Of a stretch of 64,000 bases of DNA, positions 20,501-30,488 are shown piece after piece. Origin of the DNA: Nitzschia sp. pyKryTriq1. Its lineage: Eukaryota; Bacillariophyta; Bacillariophyceae; Bacillariales; Bacillariaceae. Location: the NCBI GenBank assembly GCA_956465555.1, contig OY101131.1, forward strand, positions 757,469-821,468, in the 5' to 3' direction. Both the position numbers and the translations under genes were made by a program. The first letter of the stretch is position 1. Each line of letters starts with the position of its first letter. The notes beneath the pieces are model-generated. The model ran no database searches, was not told the DNA's origin, and saw only the letters and a list, made by a program, of their open reading frames with translations.

Positions 20501-22850
20501 GAGTGACCAGATATTCCGCGATTTGACAGGCGCGGTCATCACTGAACCCGATCTTCGCATACTTGAGCGATGCAACCAAGACAATATAGTTTCTTTGGAG
20601 AGGATAGTGGGAAGAGAAGTTGCTGGCACGGAGCATCAAACAGAAGCAATGAGAGAGCTCAAAGAAGCTGGTGATCTTTGGGCGGACCATGTGCTTGAGG
20701 TTGCGAGAGCTTACATCATGTCCTTCGTTTATATAGTCGCAACAGTGACATCGGGTTATCCATTGATCACCGGCATTGCCATGGCTACGGGCCTGCTTGT
20801 TGGCCACTGGGGATTCTACTTGACTCGGTTCTTGGATGCGTTGATCTACTTTTTCTTGCCTCAAATCAACATTATCATCATTCGACTAATCCAGAAAAGA
20901 AACCTACTTCATCGAATGACGGGGCGAACGGTAGTCGTTGGAGATATTCCTTGGGTAGCACAAAGTGCCGAGGCCTTTCTTTCGAAGATATTTGCTCGTT
21001 CCTATTCGATTGCTGGTCTGTCAGTCCTCTCTGGTAATCCTTCGGATCATCTTGTCCATCGGTAAGTCTCTGTGACTGAATTGGAGAGATTCAGAGTACT
21101 GTGCCAACCTCACAATATCGTGCACTCTTCAAAATCGAAGCCACACCCACCGAGTCGTTCGAGGCACTCTTCTTGTTTGTGGACGACCCGATGGACGGCT
21201 CACGGCGTTGACTAGTGCAGAATGTGCTGTCAACCTGAGTGTCAACCAAGCTAGTAGCATTCAAAGCATTGGTGGTACTTGCGAATCGATTACAATCGGT
21301 CACAATCCAGCCGAGGTAAGTAGAAGCAACCCCGTATCAAGTATCGTTGAACTCCTTTGCCTCACTCAATACTCTGCTCCCTTGAAGCTTGGACTTACAT
21401 ACCGTGATATTGCTCTCAGTACCTACCGGCCCAAATTTCTTTGCGAGCAAATTCTAGATGTTATGGACGACGCCCATCTACGAAAGCAGCAAGCATTGTC
21501 TTTGAAGTTAAATCCAACCAAGGGATGGGAAGAAACAACCCAAGTGCAGCATGCCCTGAGACGGCTCAAGGCGAGGTTAGGTATCTCGTCATGGTTTGAA
21601 GGAGATGACCACTCCAGTTCGTCTAGGTTAGATCGCAGCTCGCATAGCCTCAAAGGTGCTTATTTGGGAATGCGAGAGCAGTCACAGCACCATTTGAGGC
21701 CTAAACGTACGGCGAACCGTGATGCCAGCGGAAACAGTGCCAATAGTGGGATGTCGACGGGTATTCCAGATGGCATCAATGTTTCTAAGGAAATAGATTT
21801 GTTGCAAGAAGATTTTGACGAGACATCTGCGGAAGAAGCAATTCTAGCAGCAATGCTAGCTGAAAAGCAGAGGGCGTCGCAGTGGCACCAGGTGTTCAAC
21901 GAAATCGATGCCGATGGTTCCGGTACTATTGATCTGGAGGAATTTATCGTTGTATACAACCGTGTCCAAGAAGGTCTATCGCGCGATTACATTGAATCGA
22001 TCTTCCGCGAAGCGGATGTTGAGGGGAAGGGGGAACTCGATTACAAAGGCTTCGAAAGAGTGATGAGTCTTGGAGGTTCGGAGGTAATTCGGCGGCTGCA
22101 CCATGCAAATCAAAGAAACGAGAAGGGACTCTTGGAGGTGAAACCCAGTACAGAATCATATTTTGGGGCCGAAATGCACAACAATGCGCCGCCCGGGATC
22201 AATTCGTTTGCTCAGGCACAGAGTCAACACTTTAGTATGGAGCTATATGAATCGAGGATCGCTTCGCTTCAACGCTTTACAGCCATGTGTGTAATGTTTC
22301 ATCAAATGTGAGTGATTGGTGTTTTGATTGCCAAGATCCGTGGTGCTTTGATTGCTAAGATCCCCCGCCGATCTCACCCTCCTTCTTGTTGTATTTTGCT
22401 GGTTGATTCCCAAGGGGGAAACGAGTTCAAGACTTCTTCCCCAAATACTCGCTTGGTCTTCTGGGATACAAGATGGAAAGGACGCAGAGTATCATGAGGA
22501 TAGCTACGACCGCAAGTCCAGTCTCAGGAGATGCTGTTCGTGAACAGATGCAACTGCTCAAGACTCGAGCCCGTATCACCAATGCGGCGAATCTGATTAT
22601 GGATCGCTGGAAAGCCAAGCAAAAAGAAAGAATGAAGCAGCTCCGTCGGGACTTTTCCGCACGGCAGATGCTCCGTTCCGATCTTTCTACTCGCAGTCTG
22701 GTTCATTTATCTCCTTTACAATCTCAAAAGAAGCGAGTTACAGAAATTCCCCAAGCTGCGACTGGAAGGCTGAGCAGTAGCTTCGGTGCGTTGTTTCCCA
22801 ATGAATCGCCTGATTCTCCCAAATCCAAGGAGTCATCAGAACCACGATAG
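17524..22850 (+). CDS. HELAH membrane segment + GATase II-like (no Cys) + SIS + EF-hand protein
   Basis: Eight exons: 17524-18130, 18276-19291, 19370-20005, 20083-20244, 20322-21061, 21141-21315, 21388-22307 and 22415-22850; 1,563 aa. Residues 1-200 are hydrophobic with an HExxH motif (HELAHVATA, residues 44-52), as in M50-like membrane proteases. From about 203 there is a class II glutamine-amidotransferase-like domain resembling GFAT (AGGIVAWTH, LLGHTRFAT, FITHNGDFDFY). Gly stands where the nucleophilic Cys1 should be. A SIS sugar-phosphate-binding domain follows (IVIIVSHSGGTFASLAISN, about 760-790). Hydrophobic helices lie at about 935-1000, and EF-hands at about 1280-1340 (DADGSGTIDLEE canonical; the second loop is degenerate). 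The tail is basic. It is not GFAT: it is membrane-bound and lacks the amidotransferase nucleophile. The last acceptor (CAAG) is the weakest junction. Confidence 0.75.
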
Positions 22851-23356
22851 TCGCTACCCTTTCTTTCGATGAAGATTGACAAGAAAGAATGATGGTACTC
22901 AGAGCTCGTGTCCGTGAAGGACAGACTCTGGAGCTACTTGTCGTCGGAGACAAGTCGTAGAATAAAGTACTTGGATAGACCAAGTTGAATAGACTGTATA
23001 CAATAGTCTGGCTTTTCACCGTTGTTTCAACACATTCGAGATCGATCTGCAAACGAGCCGAGAGCTCACAATTCTAGGATTTCAACGTGTAGTATTAAAT
23101 TTGTGTACAATTCTAGGAAAAAAGAGATGCGAATGTCGCCAGCCATACATAGCGCGTTATCCAAAAAGGGGGACGTGCTGGATAGCGCACCCCGGCCCCG
23201 CCCTCCCCGCCAGCGCACATCCCCCAAATACTCTCCGACGCGTCAGCGCTGCGGTCTTATCCCCCTTATTATCGCCCTCATGCGCTGCCACCGCCCAAAC
23301 CGCTATGAATAGGACTAAAGTGTCGACAAAAAGATTCATTCATATCATATTGGCAA
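22851..23356. other. Intergenic between two + genes
   Basis: It holds the 3' flank of the SIS/EF-hand gene and the promoter of the mutarotase fusion. A C-rich stretch at 23180-23290 precedes the ATG. No separate gene seen. Confidence 0.4.
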
Positions 23357-25456
23357 ATGAGTGCAAGTGCAAGTAGCATTCTAGGCCAAGGCCAAGGCCA
23401 GGCACACGCGCTTGAACTGGATGCAACAAAGGTGGAAGGAGGGGCAAAAACGGTTCGCTGCTTTGAACTTCAGAGCGCAGATGCGAGTGTCAAGGTGGAA
23501 GTTTGCACTTTGGGGGCGTCCATCACCCAGTACTTGGTTTATGATTCCAGCACGCAGGAGTATGAAGATATAGTACTTGGATACAAAGATTCGGAAGCCC
23601 TGTACGCTTCCCAGAATCCCGTCTACTTTGGCGGTATCGTCGGTCGTGTGGCGAATCGAATCAAGGGCGGAAAATTTCACTTGAATGATCGCACCTACGA
23701 ACTCGAGGCCAACAATCCTCCAAATCACCTGCACGGCGGGTTTCAAGGTTTTAGCCACAAAATATGGAACGTTGAAAAGGTCGGGGTTCTTGATGATGCG
23801 ACTAGTAGATTGATACCATTTGCAAGGCTCAGTTTGGATTCCAAAGACGGTGACCAAGGATATCCTGGCCACGTTAGAGTTACTGCGACGTATTCTCTGC
23901 GTCCGTCACTTTCCCAGAGTGGTACCATACTGCGTCTGGAAATGAATGCACAACTGCTGGAAGGTTGCGATCTGGCAACTCCCATCAATCTGGCTCAGCA
24001 CTCCTACTTCAATTTAGCCTCGAAGCACGACAGGTCCCATGGTATCTTGGGGCATCAACTGCAGCTTCAGAGTGATAGATATACTCCGATCGACTCGCAT
24101 TCTATCCCCACACGCCAACTTGTCGCCTTGCGCGATGACCCAACCATGGACTTTTCTTCGAAGCCACGACTTTTGAAGGACGCTATCCGAGATTACGGCA
24201 GAAATGTGGCGGGTCATCAAGGTGAATGCGTAGAAGTCGATCTCGAAAATCGAATGCCTGAGACTCCGTACGGTATCGATCACAATTATATTGTTCGAGA
24301 GCAACCTTTCGTTCCTCTGCTCAAGGTGGCGACTCTTACATATAAGGCTCGAATGTTAACGGTTCACGCTTCCGCTCCGGGTGTCCAAGTTTACACGGCA
24401 AACTATTTAGGAGATGATGATGACAAGCGTCACAAAGATACCTATAAGAGGTGGAGTGGAATCTGCCTTGAAACGCAACATTTTCCAGATTCCATCGGGG
24501 CATCCGACGCTGACATAGAGTCGAAGGAATTTGCCAATGGACGATGTCCAATCCTAACCCCCCAAAATCGTGATTATCAACACATTGTGGAATACACCAT
24601 CGAACATGCCGACAGCGCATCCATCAAAACCATTGGCGGATCTGATACGAATGGGAGAAAATATGATTCGGTGGACTCGATGTGGGCGGCACAAAATCTC
24701 TCCACCTGGTACCGTCAATCACTTGAATATTACGAGAACAATTGTCCTAGCACAGTTGATGGGGTCCTAGGAAACCTCGGCTTTCTCAGTGACGATGATA
24801 TCGAAGGATCTAGAGCATTCTTGGATCAATTGAACATTCAATCCATTCTAGAAAATGGAATAGCCTGTGAGTGCGGCGCTGGGATTGGTCGAGTGACGAA
24901 AGGGCTACTTCTGGATGTGTGTCGCCAATGCGATGTCGTTGAATCATCCTCTCGCCTTTTGAGTGCTGCACCGGATTACATCGGCGATGAATCATTTCGA
25001 TGCCGCTTCTTTTGTTCCGAGTTGCAAAACTGGTACCCGCAGAGCAACAAATATGGTACGTTCGAATTAGCCTGCGTCGTTGCCGGATCACGCAAAATTG
25101 TAACAGAATCATCTCACAAATAATGGATGAACCTTGATTCACGTATGCATGCAGCGCTTATATGGATTCAGTGGACTGTGATATATTTGACAGATGCTGA
25201 TTTCGTTGCCTTCTTGAAACGATGTTCCGAATCGCTAGTTCCCGGTGGAGTCATCGTGATGAAGGAGAATACATGTGCTGACGAAGCATTTGTGGTGGAC
25301 GTCGAAGATGCTAGTCTAACTAGGAGCCTTCCATATTGGCGCAGTCTGATTTTCCAATCTAATTTGCGGGTAATCAGTGAGTCTTGGCAAGACAATTTTC
25401 CAGAGGATATTTTTCCGGTTCCAATGCTGGCTCTGCAACCGATTTCGTGGCAATAG
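23357..25456 (+). CDS. Galactose mutarotase fused to NTMT1-like protein N-terminal methyltransferase
   Basis: Exons 23357-25055 and 25155-25456 (99-nt intron); 666 aa. Residues about 25-425 are an aldose 1-epimerase: GGIVGRVANRIKGGKF, NNPPNHLHGG, NLAQHSYFNLA (catalytic His), DHNYIV, and CLETQHFPDS (catalytic Glu). It interconverts alpha and beta anomers of aldohexoses. Residues about 430-666 match NTMT1 (alpha-N-methyltransferase, formerly METTL11A): WYRQSLEYYE, CGAGIGRVTKGLLL (SAM loop), CSELQNW, and, after the splice, ALIWIQWTVIYLTD and GVIVMKEN. NTMT1 methylates the N terminus of proteins beginning X-Pro-Lys. Both domains lie in exon 1 with no stop or splice signal between them at 24600-24680, so the fusion is in the genome and not produced by my splicing. 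A functional link is not obvious. Confidence 0.85.
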
Positions 25457-26678
25457 GGCGATTTACTTGAAATTACTTCGTCCTATGACGAAAACACTAT
25501 CTGTGCGCAATCATGCTACAGTAGTACTATACCGCTACGTACCGGTAGTTGAACAGTACTTCGCGTGGGTACGACTCTACTCTCGGCTCCAGCTGATAGA
25601 CCATCGAACTACTCTACTAGCTACTGAAGCTAGAGTAGAGAGAGACTGCTACCAGCAGGTACTCATACCATACTGTTCCTGGTACCATACAGTCGACTCT
25701 CTCTTAGAGTTACAACTCAAGAGTTACATTCTCTCTTAGAGTTACAAAATAATATGTCGAGAACCCCCCTTGAGGAGATTGGAAGTGGTGAGGACTCGAA
25801 CGAGTCATCTGGTCCCAAAAAGGTGGCGCAGGCGCCAACAAACCCTCAACTCTCTCGGACACTGTAGACCGATGGTATAGTACTTGGTAGTGTGATAATT
25901 CGTTGGCCAATGCCCCTGATCGATTTCGATTTGCGTAGCAAGATCGTCCTCTCTCGGGGATACCCTTGGGTACATCTCCTTCCCTCGTTCTCGTCAAGGT
26001 GTAAAGTGATGGCGGGCGGGTTTTTAAAGCTAATTAAACTAGAAATCCGAAGTCGCGATATCGGTCGTCGACTCGATGATCTTATGACGTCAAGGTGTAA
26101 AGGGATGGCGGGCGGCCATTGAACTAGAAATCCAGCCTCATCTCGTCACCTCAGAGCGCAGTATGAACTCTAGATATTTATTCGATTCGATATGATGATA
26201 TTATGAAGATCTTGTGCTAGCGCCATGCGGCGTGGAAAGCTGGAATTCCCGATTCCAGATTCCTTCGTATCATTGCGCTGTTGTGACGCACTCTACTCAT
26301 ATTGACCGTACCAGAAAACCCCAATGGAAATGACCCGAAAACGCGATGGACGACGACTGACTCTACTTCGGGCGGGAAAATCGCAGATATTAGCGGGTTC
26401 TGTGTTCTTCGTAGCCCTTCGCGTCCTCACGACCTTATTATTCTATTTTAATATCATACCTTCTTACAAAAACTAGTAGATTACAATAGCTATTGCAATC
26501 TACGACGGCATCGACAAGGGCATGATACAGGCAAAGCAGAACCGAATCTATTAGCTACTGCAGAGTAGGGAAGAATACGAACACCACCAAGGTCCACGGT
26601 ACTTGTAGCCTACTACTTGTAATCATTGAAAGACGAACAAGGTTGAGGAGAGTCATTCCACCGCACAGCTACATCACA
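25457..26678. other. Large intergenic region with repeats
   Basis: No gene convincingly seen. It contains the second copy of the 51-bp dispersed repeat (25770-25820), a direct repeat of about 25 bp (GTCAAGGTGTAAAG-x-GATGG) at 25993 and 26089, and CTCTCTTAGAGTTACA repeats at about 25700-25745. The ~300 bp before 26679 should hold the promoter of the cyclase/PDE gene. Confidence 0.45.
25770..25820. repeat. 51-bp dispersed repeat, copy 2
   Basis: Differs from 8498-8548 at one base. It lies in an intergenic region here, so its conservation is not due to the TatD frame. Confidence 0.75.
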
Positions 26679-29600
26679 ATGGGCATCGATGAAGCCGAGC
26701 TGAGGCTGAAGCCCTCTCGCGACGCCGGCGAGAGCACTGGTACCGGCACGAGCCACAGTCACAGCACTCCACCGCCCGACGAAGAACGTGGCAGGGACGA
26801 CGATGATCATGATCAGAGTCAGAGTCAGGATCAAAATGAGGATCACGATCAGCCCTCGGACGACGAAGGCGATAGCGACGGCGATTCCAACTCCGAACAC
26901 GACTCGGCGGAAGAGCGAGACGCCTTCTCCGTGATAGACGACGACAGCGCGTACTCCTACTCGTACGCTTCTTCGGCGTCGAGCATGCTGACGGACTCCC
27001 AAAGCGTCGGGAGCGACATGGGCTCCAGTGCTGCCTTGACGAACGCGGAAGAAAACGACAAGGAGAGTCGGACCATCGCGCAGCGAGAAGTTCGAGCGGC
27101 GCGCTGCGGTCGGTGCATTGCACTGCTCTTTCTGGCAGTCTCCTTGGGCGCCTTGCTGCCCTTCACCCTGTACAGAGTCGCCAGCACCTTCCAAGACCCC
27201 AAGCCGAGACTTTTTGCTGGGATCGCCCTTGGATTTTTTTGTCTCACTCTGCTAGTATTCCTCGTCTATGATTGCTTTTTGGCCCGCCGCAATCGGGCTA
27301 TATTGGCTTCTGCCATTGAAGCCAGGGCGATCGTCTCTTCGCTTTTCCCAGCGAATGTCAGGGATCGCCTGTTCGAAACCAACAGGGTCAAGAGAAAGAA
27401 GAAAAAGAAACTCAAAAAGCTGAAAAAGAAAATGAAGAAGCTGCGAAGAAGAAAAAAGAAGGACAAAGTCGGGGCAAACGAAACTGGTGACAGGGACGAC
27501 GCCTCTCTGGATCTGGAAAAGGCGGTAGACAACCCTCGGCCTATCAATACGATGCAGAACATATTGGAAAGCGCAAATGTGGGAAACAGCATTCGAAATC
27601 TGGAGCAAGCTTTGGGGAACAGCCTTAGGGACTTCTCGCAAGCCATCAGCCAAGGCCAGGGTTTTGTGTCTCACCCAAAGCACCAGCTAAAAAATCTCCT
27701 GGCCAGCAATGATGCTTCCTCTGCTCAGTTTGACCAGAATGAGGAACTCCGTCTCAACAAGCCGATTGCCGACTTGTTTCCACACACAACAGTCCTATTT
27801 GCGGATATCGTGGGGTTCACGGCCTGGTCATCGGAAAGAGCACCGGAGGATGTCTTTACGTTGTTGCAGACCATCTATCATGCCTTTGACAGAATTGCAA
27901 GGCGCCGCGGAGTCTTCAAGGTTGAAACTATTGGAGATTGCTACGTTGCTGTGACTGGATTGCCGGATCCCCAATCTGACCATCCTGTCCGAATGACCAA
28001 ATTTGCTCGGGAATGCATGACCAAGATGGCTGAGGTCACCAAGAAACTAGAAGTGGCACTGGGGCCAGATACTGGGGATCTGGTTTTACGTTTAGGCATC
28101 AACTCTGGGCCTGTCACTGCAGGGGTTTTGCAAGGGGAAAAATCTAGATTTCAATTGTTCGGAGATACGGTCAACACAGCTAGTCGAATGGAATCCACCG
28201 GGGAAAGAAATAAGATTCATATCAGTCAAAGTACGGCCGACCTTCTGACGAAGGCTGGCAAGGGATACTGGGTCAAACCTCGGGAGGATCTAGTACATGC
28301 TAAGGGAAAGGGAAATGTGCAAACATTTTGGCTGGTGTCGCGGCAGGATAACTTTTCAATACAGGCGAACAGAAGCTCAGATGACTTGGAAAACGAACTC
28401 GGCATTAAACGCATTGCCCCGTCTCGTACTCGATCTATGCTTTCCCGTGTCGAACCGACGCGAGGGGTACAAAGAACGACCTCTGACAGTGTCAGGAAGT
28501 TGGACAGACTAGCAGCAGACTCGGCCACGCAAGGTCGAGATGATCAGCGTGAAGAAAGGCTGGTTCAATGGCAGTTAGAGCTCTTTACTCGGCTGCTGAA
28601 AAAGATCCTGGCGACCCGTGACGAGGTAGCGTCACCACCAGAAATTCAGCAGAAAAGTGAAGGCTGGCGGGGAATCGTCAAATCCACCAATTCAGTCGCG
28701 TGCAGCTTTGATTACCCGAATTCGGTGGCACCGAGCATAGACAAGTCGATGAGCTTGAATATCACGGATCATTCGATCTCCATCAATAGCCGCGCATCCG
28801 CGATAGTGGATCGATTCAGCCAACGAGAAGTGCTGGGTGGTCCACCAGTACGGCTGCCTCGGCGCACAAATTCGACGAGAATGCTCATGCCCACCCGGCA
28901 AGCTTCTACAAACTCTTTCGATGTCAGTATCTCAACCTTTCACACCTCTAATGGTGACCTTTCATTCTCCGGGCATCTTGAAGACGAAGACGCACACGAA
29001 CCGGAACCTGAAAAGATTGTGGTAGACGAAGTAGTGGAGACCATCACTCTCCCAAAATTCAACCCAAAGTCCATCAAAGCACTTGAAAAGGCAAATTCTG
29101 TCGAACTCGACGATGAGGTCATCTCACAGCTGAAGGATTATATCTCCACAATGGCTCTAATGTATCGCCAGGTATGTTTTTGTGGAATTCAAGGGCCAAA
29201 GGGAAAGCGCTTCAATTCCCCAGTCTCTCACTCTTCTCCTAATCGTTCGCTCGCACAGAATCCATTTCATAACTTCGAACATGCTAGGTACGGGGTATTT
29301 CTTGCCTTCATTTGTTTTCGACTGTCGGTGGCCCGCCGTCTTTTTGAGTTCTAACGCGTTTTCCGTTCTTTCCCCTTTCGTCTCTCTAGTCATGTGACCA
29401 TGTCGGCCAACAAGTTACTGAATCGCATCGTTATTCCCGAGAATGTGGACTATGAAAGGGAATCTGGCGACATCGCCGAAGATCTTCATGACTATACGTA
29501 AGTTGCCTCTGCCCCAGGGAGCAACGTAATTCCATCCTATTATCATCGCTCATATCCCCCTCCTCCATTCTCGATCAGATACGGCATCACTTCCGATCCC

Positions 29601-30404
29601 TTGACTCAATTTGCGGTTGTCTTCTCTGCATTGGTACACGACTGCGACCACACTGGAGTCCCCAATGGCCAACTTGGTAAGGAACACCCGGACATGGCAG
29701 AGTATTACCGTAACCAGTCTTTGGCCGAACAAAATAGTGTTGACCTGGCATGGGATCTCTTCATGGACCCGCGGTATGAAAAGTTACAGAACTGTATTGC
29801 CGCTACCGACAAGGAACGAAAGAGATTCCGACAGCTCGTTGTGAATTCGGTTCTTGCCACGGATATATTTGATCCAAAAATGAAGGCCTTGCGCAACCAG
29901 CGTTGGGACAAAGCCTTTCATCGCGACCCCGATACAGCTCCGGAGATTACAGAAATTATTATGGAGGAGGACCGCAACATGAAAGCCACGATTGTCATTG
30001 AACACATTATCCAAGCTTCCGATGTCGCTCACACAATGCAGCACTGGCATATCTATCAGAAATGGAACGAACGTTTGTTCAATGAGATGTACTCGGCCTT
30101 TGAATGTGGTAGATCCCACACAGACCCTTCCTTGGGGTGGTATAAGGGTGAGCTGTGGTTCTTCGACAACTATGTCATTCCATTGGCGAAGAAGCTGGAA
30201 GAGTGCAACGTCTTTGGAGTGGCCAGCGACGAATGCCTCAACTATGCCCAGGCTAATCGGAACGAATGGTGTATCAAGGGAGAAGAGGTCGTCGCCCAGA
30301 TGGTCGAACGACATCAAGCGCGAAAATTTTTTGTGGCTGGTATAGCGAAGAATAAACACCCAAACAAACGTCCTGCCAGGAGACTACCGCGGGAGGCACC
30401 ATAA
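26679..30404 (+). CDS. Class III nucleotide cyclase fused to cyclic-nucleotide phosphodiesterase
   Basis: Exons 26679-29171, 29259-29287 (29-nt micro-exon), 29390-29497 and 29579-30404; 1,151 aa. The N terminus is acidic and disordered. Two TM helices (about 146-168 and 179-202) make a hairpin, followed by a very Lys-rich stretch. The cyclase domain (about 365-555) has both metal Asp motifs (FADIVGFT, ETIGDCYVA) and FGDTVNTASRME. After a Ser-rich linker comes a class I PDE: the micro-exon encodes NPFHNFEHA, with VHDCDHTGVPN and ASDVAHTMQHW following. Base selectivity is ambiguous: KVETIGD is guanylate-type, but Gln (RFQLFGD) stands where GCs have Cys. A bifunctional guanylyl cyclase/PDE responding to sex pheromone is known in the diatom Seminavis robusta. 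One protein making and destroying cyclic nucleotide could shape local pulses. Confidence 0.9.
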
Positions 30405-30488
30405 GTTTCTATCTAGCAAATTCTGGGTCTGAAACGATGGCTGAAACATCCGCCGCTCAAACGATTACCATATTTTTATTGCACAGTC

